A DNA stretch of 64,000 nucleotides from Agarophyton chilense (Eukaryota > Rhodophyta > Florideophyceae > Gracilariales > Gracilariaceae): assembly GCA_030374765.1 (NCBI GenBank), contig JARGXX010000003.1, forward strand, positions 558,001 through 622,000, in the 5' to 3' direction. Below, piece by piece: positions 53,493 to 63,712 of this stretch; within the stretch, counting starts at the first letter, position 1; every line of letters starts with the position of its first letter. The notes under the pieces were generated by a model that was given only the letters and a program-made list of their open reading frames with translations, made no database searches and was not told the origin of the DNA. A program made the position numbers and the translations under genes.

Positions 53493-55559
53493 CTATTGAG
53501 ATTTCCGTCTCGTCTTGCCTTTTCGTTTTGTCGTCTTTCGTTCTGATTCCATACTTTTCATGCCTTCAATCCGTGCCCCGAGTGATACCTCCTCCCGAAT
53601 CTTCTTCGACGCCACCTTGATGCCTCCGTTCGCGTCCCCAAAGCCTTTGTACCCGCTTACTTCACCCACGGCACCGATTTCGTACATTTTCGGAGCACGC
53701 TTGGCGCCATGTTGCTGCCTCGCAGACCGAATTCCGCCCTCTGCTTGCTCACCATTTTCACCCCTATCGCCTGTCGCCTCTTCGTCCTCGTCACTTTCGT
53801 CCTCACTCCATACAGCACTGCTTCCTTCACCGGCTCGACGACTGCCACTCTTGTCCATTCCATCATCCACCAAATCAAACTGCTCGAGGTACTCTTCATC
53901 AGAGTCGCTCTCATCCTCGCCCTGTCTTTTGTCACTATTCCGCAGCCCTGACGGATTAAGAAACTGGAATCGTTCAGCTTCTTCATCCACCGTGTAATCT
54001 TTGTTCGTGAACATCGCCTTGAATCGATCGTCTTCCAACACCGACTTTCTTCGTTCAGCCTTCTTACCGCTGCGCTGCGACCACAATGACTCCAAAACAC
54101 CTTGATTCACGTCCACCTTCTTCAGTCTCTTTGGCTTGGCCTTGCTGATTCTGTTCTGTCTTTGAGCCTCTATCTTCTCTCTGGCCTTCTCCTTGCGATA
54201 TTTTTCGTAAGCAAAAGGTTCTGATACTTCCACAGCTCTTCTGTACAGCTTCTGATGCACAAAGTAACCGTGCATGTAAGGCTTGAGTAAATCTGTCCCG
54301 ATCAAATGGCCCAAACCAAGACCTTTTAGTTCATCGTGAGGTATGAACTTGTAGTTTTCGTAAACCTCTTCCACATCAGCCCCGTCTAAAGCGGTAGAGT
54401 CCTTCAGATCTCTACCGTTTTCCAATTCTTCTGTGAAGGAGTCCAGGAATGCGCACCACTTGGGCGCAGTGCCAAGTGCGGGGATGTAGTAAGTCTTCAC
54501 CCGCTGCGTCTCTAATGCTGTGCACATAACCCCAGAGCTGCCAATCACGCAAAGATGGTTCACGTCTGACTCCGGTTCTATCGCAACCATATTCATACCA
54601 TTCTTCCTGTTCCACACTTTCACGCTTCGCGCATCTGCCGTGAGGCAGTGCTTTCCGTCGTCGTGCAGCCGAATACTATGAATGGGTAATCCGTTTCCTT
54701 GATCTCTGACCAGCACAGGGCGGGAAGATCGCAAATCGAAAAGCAAAGTGTAGCCCGTGCTACAACCAACGGCCAGGGAAACGCCATCAGACTCATCGAA
54801 TCGCAAGCTTGTAATCTGCATCTCGCCGCTTTCGTACGGTTTATGTTGTCGTAGAGCTGCGACCACGTCCAAAGTACCGGCGGGTGTTTGAGTATGCCCC
54901 ACAGTGCGAGAATCCCACACGTCTAGTAGTCCGGACTCGCCGCCAAACGCAAGGAGAGCGTTCACGGGGCTGATACCGCAAACATTGTTCCCGCCATTTG
55001 CCCCAGAGAGAGTGGGTAGTGGCGCAAGAAAGCGCCCCTGCTCCAAATTCAACCGCCACACATCGGCGCCGTCTCCGCAAACAAAAAGATCACAGCTTGC
55101 CTGGTGTAGCATCAAATCGCGGGCAAAACGCGGAACCCTTGTTTTATAATGACTGCCAAATGGAGATTGCAAGTCAATGCAGCGGTCAGAAGTTAGCAAC
55201 GCAAACTTGCGCCAGTCCGATTCAAGGATTTGAAAATCTACAATGTCTGTGTTGACGTGGCGTTTGAATTTGAGCGACAGGTCTTCTGTGTCGTACACAT
55301 GAATCTGCGGCGGATAAGTTCCAGAAGCAAAGATGTATCTTCCGTCGGGCGAAACTTTGATTCGTTGGGATACGGTTGGAAAGGCGAAGTCCTGAATAAG
55401 GTCAGTATCGGTATCTTGCAGTTCGAGCTTTCTTCGCGCCCTCTTCTGCGCCGCTGTGGCACGAGCCCCAATGGAGAGGTTTGCCTGCAGTGACACTGCT
55501 CGCCGGCCAGATACATCATAGACCTTTGCGTCATATGCTCCAGGAGCGCGACGAACCAT
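53493..55559 (-). CDS. NOL10: NOL10/ENP2, SSU processome WD40 protein
   Basis: A 688-aa nucleolar protein needed for 18S rRNA maturation. The ATG at 55559 is the first ATG in the frame; about 15 upstream codons are open but lack ATG. The N-terminus AYDAKVYDVSG and the conserved LIQDFAFPTVSQRIKVS and FASGTYPPQIHVYDTEDLSLKF segments are diagnostic. WD repeats continue (DLFVCGDGADVWRLNLEQGR, GLLDVWDSR, HCLTADARSVKVWNRKNG). After the propeller come YENYKFIPHDELKGLGLGH and the NUC153 motif DDRFKAMFTNKDYTVDEEAE. The C-terminus is acidic, then Lys/Arg-rich. Family length is about 690 residues, so it is complete. It is divergent from the PLP enzyme gene. Confidence 0.95.
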   Translation of the reverse strand: MVRRAPGAYDAKVYDVSGRRAVSLQANLSIGARATAAQKRARRKLELQDTDTDLIQDFAFPTVSQRIKVSPDGRYIFASGTYPPQIHVYDTEDLSLKFKRHVNTDIVDFQILESDWRKFALLTSDRCIDLQSPFGSHYKTRVPRFARDLMLHQASCDLFVCGDGADVWRLNLEQGRFLAPLPTLSGANGGNNVCGISPVNALLAFGGESGLLDVWDSRTVGHTQTPAGTLDVVAALRQHKPYESGEMQITSLRFDESDGVSLAVGCSTGYTLLFDLRSSRPVLVRDQGNGLPIHSIRLHDDGKHCLTADARSVKVWNRKNGMNMVAIEPESDVNHLCVIGSSGVMCTALETQRVKTYYIPALGTAPKWCAFLDSFTEELENGRDLKDSTALDGADVEEVYENYKFIPHDELKGLGLGHLIGTDLLKPYMHGYFVHQKLYRRAVEVSEPFAYEKYRKEKAREKIEAQRQNRISKAKPKRLKKVDVNQGVLESLWSQRSGKKAERRKSVLEDDRFKAMFTNKDYTVDEEAERFQFLNPSGLRNSDKRQGEDESDSDEEYLEQFDLVDDGMDKSGSRRAGEGSSAVWSEDESDEDEEATGDRGENGEQAEGGIRSARQQHGAKRAPKMYEIGAVGEVSGYKGFGDANGGIKVASKKIREEVSLGARIEGMKSMESERKTTKRKGKTRRKSQ

Positions 55560-56187
55560 CCTGCGCGTTAAGTCGCCACCGCTAGAAAACTTGGCGGATG
55601 ACAAAGTGCAACCTGGTTTCTCTTGTATTGGTCGTTTTCTGCCTTGCCATGCAGGACGTCTTCGAGGAAGGGAAAGAATGGGAATCCGAAGTGCGAGCGC
55701 TCAAACTTGCGCCGCCGCCATCACCGGCCACGTATGCGGCTTTGCGGTACTGGTGCAGCACCAAAAACACTTTTTTATTGTTGTTTTCAATAACCCTTTC
55801 TGGACGCATTTTTACGGAGGGTGTCGCATCTCCTGTGCAGTATCATACACGAGACCGTGAAACTGCAAACGTCTTTTCGGCATCTCTCTCGGATAGGCTA
55901 CGAATTGCTTTAGGGATTGCTAAAGGGTTAGCAATCTAGCAATTGCTAGCCTTCATAACTTACTGTACTCGCCAGGTTCTATCACGGTTTGAAAGGGTAA
56001 GGGTTACCTTCAAGCACGAGCGCTCAACGTGTGGAAACATGTGCTAAAGTACATCACGGCGCAGGAGACCCGCTTTGCTCCAAAGCCTAACCAATCGACC
56101 ACAGGTATCAATCCTACCCCAGGTTCCACACTGCTCAAGAAAACACCTTTCTTCTTCAGTTTACGTAGGCGATTTTTTGCCCGAGTA
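55560..56187. promoter_or_regulatory. Divergent promoter region
   Basis: 628 bp separate the start codons of NOL10 (minus) and the PLP enzyme gene (plus). GCTAGCAATTGCTAG-type repeats of GCAAT lie at about 55915-55955. No TATA box assigned. Confidence 0.5.
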
Positions 56188-57330
56188 ATGTGCAAGAGTC
56201 GAGGCCTACGGAAACCCGCATTCATTCAAACTACGATGAACTTCTCCAGATCGCCCTCACCATACAAGCCTCCATCATTTGCACAGCGCATCGCTCACCT
56301 CGCACCTCGGACAAAGTTGAACCTCTGTATGCGTCCGACTCCCATACACAAATGGAAAGTTCACGATGCCGTTCCCGACCTTCCTTCGGACATGGAGTTC
56401 TACATCAAGCGCGATGATATGACGGGGTCTGGTACATCTGGAAACAAAATTCGAAAGCTCGAGTTTCTTGTTGCAGACGCGATATCAAACCAATGTGATA
56501 CTCTCATCACTGCTGGTGGCGTACAATCCAATCACGCTCGTGCTACTGCAGTTGTGGCTAAAGAGCTTGGTCTTGATGCTCACGTATTCTTACGAACCAG
56601 GGAAGCCGAATACCCCGAAAATCTCGGTGCAAATGGCAATGTCTTGTTTCATAAAATGCTTGGCGTGCAGATGCATCTCATTCGCCCAGTATCCTATCTC
56701 GTGGGCGTATTGCCCAAGATGAAAGCATTACAGGAAGAGCTGTCCGAGCAAGGGCACCGGGCGTATTTGATAGGGATAGGCGGATCCGATCTCATTGGTG
56801 TGTGGGGCTATATAGATGCGTTTAATGAGCTATTGTCACAGGGAATTGAAGATAAAATAACTGACGTAGTTGTGGCCGTGGGTTCCGGAGGGACGGCGAG
56901 TGGCCTTGCAATCGGCAACTATCTCGCAGGAAGCCCTGTCCGGATACATGCTATCACCGTTTGCGACACACCTGCCTACTTCTATGGACATCTAAATGAG
57001 ATGCTCGCTGATCTAGATTTATCCAACCAAGTTAAAGCCGAACGCATTCTGAATATCGTGGATGCCAAAGGATTAGGATATGCGCGGAGCACATCCGAAG
57101 AGATAGAGTTGGGACTGCAGATATCAAGTCGTACAGGAATCATGCTTGACCCAGTTTATACGTTGAAAGCAATTTTCGGCTTGATAAGGGAGTGCAAAAA
57201 CATCGAGAATAGTGCCTTTGAGGAAGATGCAAAGATACTTTTTGTGCACACTGGAGGCATATTTGGCTTGTTTGATCGACGAATTGAACCATTTCTTGAC
57301 AATGGGCTTGCTCAGACTTGGGCCGCATGA
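56188..57330 (+). CDS. D-cysteine desulfhydrase / ACC deaminase family PLP enzyme
   Basis: A 380-aa fold-type II PLP enzyme. ATG 56188 (first in frame) gives a basic N-terminal extension of about 30 residues, possibly an organelle presequence; ATG 56236 is an alternative. Core motifs: TPIHKWKVHD, YIKRDDMTGSGTSGNK with the Schiff-base Lys at about residue 87 in GNKIRKLEF, GGVQSNHARA, GIGGSDLIGVWGYIDA, AVGSGGTASGLAIGNYL and LDPVYTLKAIFGL, ending VHTGGIFGLFD. Family members either break D-cysteine to pyruvate, sulfide and ammonia or open ACC. The few specificity residues are not decisive by eye, and D-cysteine desulfhydrase is the more common activity in algae and plants. Complete, one exon. Confidence 0.9.
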   Translation: MCKSRGLRKPAFIQTTMNFSRSPSPYKPPSFAQRIAHLAPRTKLNLCMRPTPIHKWKVHDAVPDLPSDMEFYIKRDDMTGSGTSGNKIRKLEFLVADAISNQCDTLITAGGVQSNHARATAVVAKELGLDAHVFLRTREAEYPENLGANGNVLFHKMLGVQMHLIRPVSYLVGVLPKMKALQEELSEQGHRAYLIGIGGSDLIGVWGYIDAFNELLSQGIEDKITDVVVAVGSGGTASGLAIGNYLAGSPVRIHAITVCDTPAYFYGHLNEMLADLDLSNQVKAERILNIVDAKGLGYARSTSEEIELGLQISSRTGIMLDPVYTLKAIFGLIRECKNIENSAFEEDAKILFVHTGGIFGLFDRRIEPFLDNGLAQTWAA

Positions 57331-58610
57331 CTGCGACTGACTGCGAAAACAGAAACTAAGAAAGCTTTTCATAAGATTTATCAATCTGTGCAACCAAAAG
57401 CCGAAAGCATTGGTCATCGATGAGATGAAATGGAACTGTCGTTTAATTATGTACAGGAGCGTATTTCAACATGGTTTTCTTTTTTCGAACCAATGGTAGA
57501 CACAGGATGTGGTCTTTTGGATAGTGCAAATGTGGAGTAATGTCTCAGTATTGCAACAAGTTTAGATGAGTATGAGCAGAATCGAGTACGTACTGTACAA
57601 ACTTGTGCGTGCTCTTTCAGGTTTCTGCAACCATTATGGTATTACAGAAAGCTCTATCGCTTCCGTCGTGCTGGTATCATCAGAAGTGTACCAAATGTAC
57701 TTCGCTTCACCACAAATATGCATGTGGGTGCCTTCGAACGTCCGCATGCATCGTCTACGAAGGTAGAACCTGAATCAAAATTATCGGTACAGGAAAAGAT
57801 ACCGTTGCTTCGTGACACAAGGTCAATCGTACCTCAGTGGGTTTCAAAGATAAATTTGGCGGCACAGTAGTGTAAAAGAATTACACCTACGCAACATCCC
57901 CTACAGACAGGCACGAACGAAGGTACATCCGCACGTGTGTGGACAAAAATGATGATCGTTTGTTTACTTGACGCGCAGAGCCGCGTGCCATGGCGACGCA
58001 AGAGTGTGGCAAGAGATCAGTCGTCTTTTACACTCTTTTCTTTGACCCGCTCCGCACGCACGAAGAACAAAAATGTCACAGTCGAATCGGCTTGGCCGAT
58101 ACAGTGCTGAGGTGTCAGAGGATTAGGCCTGAAAGCTATTGCGAATCCATTCGCTCCGTGAGTTATGTTTGACGAGCATCATGCAGCTTGCGGACGTTTC
58201 TCTGTGTGCAGCTGTGACGTGGCTAGATCGTTTCTGAGAAGTATAAATAGAACATGAATTACGATAAACAAATGAGCTACACAAGAGCAACACTCCGTTA
58301 CATTACTCAGTATCGCGGTCGAAACATACCACCCCGACAGCAACAGATGTGCTGATCAGAGCATTGTAAGATACAAGGACATTCCCTATATTTCATTGCG
58401 TTCAGAGCCGCATCATTCGTGAATGCTTTTGTTTCTACGAAGAACCAACTGCAACTTTTGGTTGTCTCGAATTTGTAGCCTCACACACAATCTAAGAATT
58501 ATCTCGAACGATAGAACTCCCTTTCGAACCGAGACACTCTTATAAGAAACATATCAGAGCCTCTTTTCGAGTGGCTGAGTGCCAGACAAGCCAGACAAAA
58601 CAATCCCCGC
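57331..58610. other. Intergenic region
   Basis: Between convergent gene ends. Short frames only: 57990-58172 plus encodes about 60 unrecognised residues starting MATQECGKRS, and a TATAAATAG at 58242 precedes an ATG at 58254 with a 33-codon frame. Neither is supported as a gene. Confidence 0.45.
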
Positions 58611-61598
58611 CTACCGCTTTCCAAGGTGTGAAGGAGCTTCAATATTTTCGGTGGTGAACTGGTGGGGCAATCGAGCTGCGTTTACCGCATTTGCGCCAAC
58701 CATTGGTTTCGCTGCAACACCTCTACCTCCATCAGCGGCCGTTGAGCCTCTGAATCCCATTGGAGCAGACCAACCTCCGGGCAAACCAGGTGACTGGAGA
58801 TTTTGCCCATCAAACGCATTCAGATTGGTTTCCTGGCCATATGAGTTGGGCGCAGGACTCTTATGTCCATGAATGCCCCGCTGCTGCAGTAAATGCTGTT
58901 GTCTCAAATGTTGCTGAATTTGTTGAAGTTGTTGGGGTGGGAACATTTGGGAATGCGACAGAGTGCCCAGGTTGGCCAAGTTCGGATTGTGCATACCCAT
59001 TGAGGCCATTAGTTCCTGTGATATCTGTGTATTGTTTGGCGTTTGTCCGAGACCTTTGGAGACTAATTGGTTTCTCAGTATTCCAGCGGAGCGATGAATA
59101 TTCATCCCATTCTTGTCAATCCTTCCCATGTGCGGCATCTGGGATCTTCCCAGGCTCGTTGGTTGTTGGCGTTGCATGATCGGATGCAAGTGACCTTGCC
59201 TCTGAATCTGTTCCTTCAAAATTTGATGTTGTTGCTGCCGGCGCATCTGTTCCTGCTGGTGTTGTTGATGCTGCTGCTGCTGTTGCTGCCTTCGTTTCTG
59301 CATCTGCTGCGTTCTTTGCTTCTGGCTCTCCTTTTGTAGTAGTACCTTTGCTTGGGCATCACGCCCTTGGGGTTGTAAAGCATCTACCACTGCAGTAGTC
59401 TTGGCGTCTCCTGCAGCCTGAACAGCCATTCCGTTTGCTATTTGCTCTTGTAGCTGGTTGGTCGTGTACGCAGGACGTGAAACTTGAGAATTCTGTGAAG
59501 CAGCATTCAACGCTGTAGCTGCTTGTCGGGTCTGATTGAGCTGATTCATTCGTTTCTGTTTCTGTCTTTGGAGCATTTCTTCCTGGCTAATATCTTGAGT
59601 ACAAACAAAACCTTCACCGTCCAACGCAGCTTTGACTTGATTAATGAGGGCATGGCCCTCTGCAACGTTGGCGATAAAAGATCGATAAAAGTCGCGATTC
59701 TTGTCTCCCAGTACCGACCAGACGTAAATTACTTCCAAAGATCCTTCTACAGAGCGAAGCATCTGCACAATGATCTCCGGTATACTACCCTTATTGACTT
59801 CAATATTCTGCGCTTTCAGTTCGTCTTTCGCCCTCTCTAGCAGGTGCCCACCTATTAAGACGGCTGATTCGCACAGAGCTTTAGCCCTCTTGAACTCAGT
59901 GGCAACATCTGGGTCAGGCATCGTGAAACGCACAGTACGAACTCGCACGGGAAGTTGAAGTGCACTAGGATGATACTGTTGAATAGACGATTGCGAAAAC
60001 AGCCCCACAGCTTTATCCGATTTAAGGGCTTGCCGATTAGCGCTTTGCAGAAGTGCCCTTGACGGCATTATGAATCGCCATGGACGAGCGGGCTTGTTAG
60101 GATTGCGGTTGATTGCGACTTTGGGCTCTCCAGGTTTGATACCATTCGCAGCAGCGGGCTCAGAGTTGGGTCGTGATGCTGAGGGATTGGGGATAGAAAT
60201 AGAATTAGGCGCCGAAGGGGTGTAGGAAGATTGCTTGGTAGCGGCGGTGGACAGTTCCAATGCCATTGCGCGCATTGCGAGCGACGTCTGACGTTGCAGA
60301 TTCTGTTGCTTTTCTGCCGCGGAAATAAGCAGAAGCGCAGCCGTGGAAGTAGGTCGTGGAACATGGGCGAGTCCGGGCAGGCGGCGAACGGCGTGTGTTC
60401 TCGGCTTGCGAATGATGTTAAAGGCGTGGGTAAGCTTATGTACAGCGCAATTTCGCGTGTAAGAAGTAAGTTGAGGTCGAGGACGTAAATCAATAGAACC
60501 AGATGCGGTATTCACAATAATTCGTTCGACAGCGCGCGCAACGACTGGGTCAAGGCTTGAGGTTTCTTGTTCTAGATCTTGGTACAGACTTGCCATATCT
60601 GGTCGCAGTAGAACCCGTGTCATGTTGCTCGGGGGTGGCTTCGATTGTGATAAAAGACAATTGCGCAAGTCGTTGATATCGGCAATTAGGCAACCATTGT
60701 AGTAGTATCGCTGGCTCATCTCGGGTAAGTCTTCGACAGGAGGAATGATTCCCAGGTCAAGACATCGCAAAAAATGTTTGCTGTTGCGGTCGTACGGAAA
60801 TCGCGGTTGAGTGGTGATGTTGTGAATCTTGCTGTTACTCGTTGGTTTGTTAGGCGATGGGGGGGGATGTCTCGATGAAGCAGACACATCCGGCGAAGGA
60901 GATTGGATGGTGGCCATCGGTGAGGACGGAGGCAGTTCTAAAGTTGAGTATACAGAATCTTGGCGCACGTATCCGTCTGGTAGAAGCGTAACAAATATAG
61001 AAGCACGCAAATGTTCAAGACAGTCTAGAGGCCGCTTGTTCGAAATGAATCGCGGGTCGGTACGCGGATGACCTGTGAGGTAGTGGTGAGCACTTGCAAT
61101 CTGACGCCATAAAGATCGATGATAGAGTTGTTTGCGATGAGGGGACGCAAGATAATCGAAGGAGCCATTGAGGTTCTGTGGGTGGAAATTGTGTTTTGGC
61201 GGAGGTGGTACAGGCGGGAGCAACGGGGGTGGACAGATATCCATAGTTTCTGGACTGGAATGCGCATTGGGAGAAGGCCTGGTTGAGGTCTGCGTATCGG
61301 CGGCTTGAGCGTCAGGCAGCAGCCCGTTCTCGACAGGCTGGGCACATCGCCTGCGTTTTCGCGGGCCTGCAGAACGCCGTGCGATGGATTGGAGACGATG
61401 GCGACGCTGCAGAGGGGTGGTAATTGAAGAACGAGCAGGCGGTGTGGGGGAAGTCTGAGGTGGGCAGGGGTGCGATGCAGGCGTGGGGGGGTGGTCGTCG
61501 TCGGGGTCTGCAAATTGAGGGGGAGGGGGCGGCTTTTTGTGTTTGAGTGGGGAAGGATGTGCTGGAAGGGAGAGGGAGAGGGAAGGAGCGGTGTCCAT
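58611..61598 (-). CDS. SPT20: SPT20-like SAGA complex subunit
   Basis: A 995-aa nuclear protein. ATG 61598 is the first in the frame; the upstream open frame is read through a 26-base C tract and is taken as 5' leader. The N-terminal 170 residues are Pro/Ser-rich. The Spt20 domain spans about residues 195-400: ASIFVTLLPDGYV, PYDRNSKHFLRCLDLGIIPP, YYYNGCLIADINDLRNC, TRVLLRPDMASLYQDLEQE and SIDLRPRPQLTSY. The C-terminal 400 residues contain a coiled coil and Gln-rich runs (QKRRQQQQQQHQQHQQEQMR) as in plant SPT20 proteins. SPT20 holds together the SAGA coactivator and contacts TBP. Intact single exon, head to head with the TMEM170-like gene. Confidence 0.88.
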   Translation of the reverse strand: MDTAPSLSLSLPAHPSPLKHKKPPPPPQFADPDDDHPPTPASHPCPPQTSPTPPARSSITTPLQRRHRLQSIARRSAGPRKRRRCAQPVENGLLPDAQAADTQTSTRPSPNAHSSPETMDICPPPLLPPVPPPPKHNFHPQNLNGSFDYLASPHRKQLYHRSLWRQIASAHHYLTGHPRTDPRFISNKRPLDCLEHLRASIFVTLLPDGYVRQDSVYSTLELPPSSPMATIQSPSPDVSASSRHPPPSPNKPTSNSKIHNITTQPRFPYDRNSKHFLRCLDLGIIPPVEDLPEMSQRYYYNGCLIADINDLRNCLLSQSKPPPSNMTRVLLRPDMASLYQDLEQETSSLDPVVARAVERIIVNTASGSIDLRPRPQLTSYTRNCAVHKLTHAFNIIRKPRTHAVRRLPGLAHVPRPTSTAALLLISAAEKQQNLQRQTSLAMRAMALELSTAATKQSSYTPSAPNSISIPNPSASRPNSEPAAANGIKPGEPKVAINRNPNKPARPWRFIMPSRALLQSANRQALKSDKAVGLFSQSSIQQYHPSALQLPVRVRTVRFTMPDPDVATEFKRAKALCESAVLIGGHLLERAKDELKAQNIEVNKGSIPEIIVQMLRSVEGSLEVIYVWSVLGDKNRDFYRSFIANVAEGHALINQVKAALDGEGFVCTQDISQEEMLQRQKQKRMNQLNQTRQAATALNAASQNSQVSRPAYTTNQLQEQIANGMAVQAAGDAKTTAVVDALQPQGRDAQAKVLLQKESQKQRTQQMQKRRQQQQQQHQQHQQEQMRRQQQHQILKEQIQRQGHLHPIMQRQQPTSLGRSQMPHMGRIDKNGMNIHRSAGILRNQLVSKGLGQTPNNTQISQELMASMGMHNPNLANLGTLSHSQMFPPQQLQQIQQHLRQQHLLQQRGIHGHKSPAPNSYGQETNLNAFDGQNLQSPGLPGGWSAPMGFRGSTAADGGRGVAAKPMVGANAVNAARLPHQFTTENIEAPSHLGKR

Positions 61599-61909
61599 GA
61601 AGAGAGGCAGCCGCAGGGGTGTGGGGGTTGGGGGGGGGGGGGGGGGGGGGGGGGGAGAAAGGGAGGGGGAGTTGGGGAGAGTGAACGGTGCGGTGGCGGG
61701 GTGCGATGGGCGCGCGCAGTTGAATAGGACGACAGCGCGCACACAGAGCGCGCTGCTCTGCGGCGTTGCGCTATGCTTGAGCGCTTACATCGTCAAGGTG
61801 TGTAATTGGCGCCATTTCGCACGCCGCCAAATTGCCCCCCCTCGTGAGCTGCGTTTCGGCGCTCAACCGAAAACTCGCCTTCTTCGTCGCTCCGCTGCTC
61901 CGCCCCGCG
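61599..61909. promoter_or_regulatory. Divergent promoter region
   Basis: 311 bp between the start codons of SPT20 (minus) and the TMEM170-like gene (plus). It includes the long G/C homopolymer near the SPT20 side. A shared bidirectional promoter is likely because of the spacing. Confidence 0.6.
61630..61655 (-). repeat. Poly-C tract (sense), 26 bases, in SPT20 leader
   Basis: 26 G on the plus strand, that is C on the SPT20 sense strand, ending 31 bases before its ATG. Confidence 0.92.
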
Positions 61910-62236
61910 ATGCCCTTCAACACCGTGCCCTCCATGTGGCGCGCCGTCTTTCTCTACACGCTCTCGTTCCCCCCGTTCCTCTTCGCGCTGCTGGCTTTCA
62001 TTGCTTCCGTTCTGCACGTCAACAAGCCGTTCCGCGTCGTCCTCATCACCTTGCTCGCCGCCCTCGTCGGTCTCATTACCGCCGCCCTTCTTGGCGTTGT
62101 TCCCTCGCTTCTCATAGCCGCAATCTACTCCTCTGTCCCTTCTCCCATGAGCTCTTTCGAGGCCATCGTCATCGGTTCTGCTCAGGGCCTCGTCATTGGA
62201 ATGCTAAACGCTGGTATCTTCCATCGCATTCTATGA
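61910..62236 (+). CDS. TMEM170-family small membrane protein
   Basis: A 108-aa protein with three predicted transmembrane helices: VFLYTLSFPPFLFALLAFIA, FRVVLITLLAALVGLITAAL and, after a loop, IVIGSAQGLVIGMLNAGIF. The order and motifs (MWRAVFLYTL, LIAAIYSS, SFEAIVIGSAQG) match the TMEM170 family (MW-x-VFLWAL, IAGVYR, PFEAL-x-x-G-x-GQ). Human TMEM170A affects ER sheet and nuclear envelope shape; the function here is inferred by homology only. The ATG at 61910 gives a family-like start; no upstream ATG is in frame. Confidence 0.75.
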   Translation: MPFNTVPSMWRAVFLYTLSFPPFLFALLAFIASVLHVNKPFRVVLITLLAALVGLITAALLGVVPSLLIAAIYSSVPSPMSSFEAIVIGSAQGLVIGMLNAGIFHRIL

Positions 62237-62637
62237 TATCTAACCCATGCCAAAGCGCGTTTGAACTATCCGACCACTCCATCATCGCCTCCTGCCCGCG
62301 CGTTGAGCGCCTCGTCGTGCTCAGTACTTCGCCGCAGTAGCCCATGTTTCCCTCCAAAAGTCTACTTTTTTTGTGTAGCACACGCACAGCCTTCAGCACC
62401 CTTGTATCGACCTATGACTGCGTCCGCCCCACCGCCATCTCAATCTTGCCCACATTTTCAACGCTTCCCGATACCTCTGTATATCTGCGCGCGCCGTGAT
62501 GCACTCAATAGCAATCGTTTTGGGCATGTTAGAAAGATTGCTACGCAACACTTGCCCCCTCCCACGCTGAGCGCTCCATGCTCCGATGACGCAGATTTGC
62601 TCGTGTACTCATGACTTTACAAATGTAAACGCTCAAA
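62237..62637. other. Intergenic region
   Basis: Convergent 3' flanks of the TMEM170-like gene and the terminal split gene. No feature seen. Confidence 0.5.
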
Positions 62638-63712
62638 TCATTGGTTTGCCTCTACGTCGGCGGCACCAGACTGACTTTCTTCCCCCTTTTCTTTTCTTGA
62701 GGCGCAGGCATCTGAGTCCGCAGAGTCAGAGATAGAATCCTCGGACTTGTAGTTCTCACTCGAGGAGTATTCGAGTACTACTTTACGTTTCGCACGTCCG
62801 TCACGCTCCGTCTTAACCTTCTTGCTTTGGCTCTCCTGGCACTCTGCCTCTGACAGTTGCAAATCATCTGCTTCCATCAACTTTTCCGATCGGGGGGCTC
62901 TCTTTCGTTTCCGCCGTCTTCTACCTCTTTTTTGAGGTCTCTTTCCCCTCTGTTGCTCACCGCCAGCCTCGTCTTCCTTATAAGCCCCAGTTGAGAGTTG
63001 TTCAAGAATCCAATGCAGCTGCAAAGCGTATCGCTTGGAATGCAGTGTTTCTTTTTGGCTTGCTGTCATGTCCGCTTGAGGGATTCCAGAGCACGCAAGA
63101 GCCCATGGACTAATAGGTTGGCTGTTGCGACTTTCAGGCGTGCACCCGTATTCTTCTAGAAGCTGAATGGTGTACTCCTCCAGCAACAACGCTAAGGGGC
63201 ATTGTTCTCTCCAGTTAGTTCTTGTGCCATTACGGATACTGGATTCGAATTACATACCTGTTTCAAGAGTCTTCAGCGGATCCTCAGATTTAGACGCCAT
63301 TTCCCTCGCCAAATCCAGAAAAGGTTCCCTCGGAGGTTGAGTGCAACGATTTCCTTCAAATTGCACAGCATAGGAACATTCACCAATCAAGTTAGCTTGA
63401 CGCTTTGTATTCTGCAGCACGGGCATAGTTTCTTGCACTCACCTTGAGGTAGACATTCGATTAGCTTATACATATGTTCTAGATCGTCCGTTGAGGTTAT
63501 CTCATTTTTCCCTTTCTTCGGAGGTTTACCTCGAGTTTTGGCTTTGAGAGCTAGGCGATCTTGAACCAATTCCTTTGCCTCAAACTTTGCAAGCTGGTTT
63601 GAAATGAAGCCACGAAGGATTTCGAGGTCTGCTTTCGTGTCTGACGAACTTTCTGTATTTTTCTTTTCCATGTTGCAGCCCAGGATTTCACAAATATGCC
63701 CTCCAAGTGGAC
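62638..63712 (-). CDS. Intron-containing gene, unknown nuclear-type protein (partial)
   Basis: Three exons on the minus strand: 63712-63443, 63353-63258 and 63191-62638, joined in one frame by removal of introns 63442-63354 and 63257-63192. A further acceptor (TTTGACAG|GT) at 63713 suggests another exon toward or beyond the window edge, so the start is unknown; ATG 63671 is an internal candidate. The protein has a Cys/His cluster (GGHICEILGC), a Lys-rich helix and a TPxE-like helical middle (TIQLLEEYGC). A very basic stretch (KRPQKRGRRRRKRKR) and an acidic Ser-rich tail (YSSSENYKSEDSISDSADSD) follow. The composition suggests a nuclear chromatin-associated protein. I do not recognise the family. 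Confidence 0.65.
63192..63257 (-). other. Spliceosomal intron, 66 nt
   Basis: Donor ACAG|GTATGTAA, branch-site-like AACTAACTG and acceptor CCCCTTAG|CG. Removal keeps the frame (phase 1). Confidence 0.85.
63354..63442 (-). other. Spliceosomal intron, 89 nt
   Basis: Donor CAAG|GTGAGTGC, branch-site-like GCTAACTTG and acceptor CAATTTGAAG|GA. Removal keeps the frame (phase 1). Confidence 0.75.
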
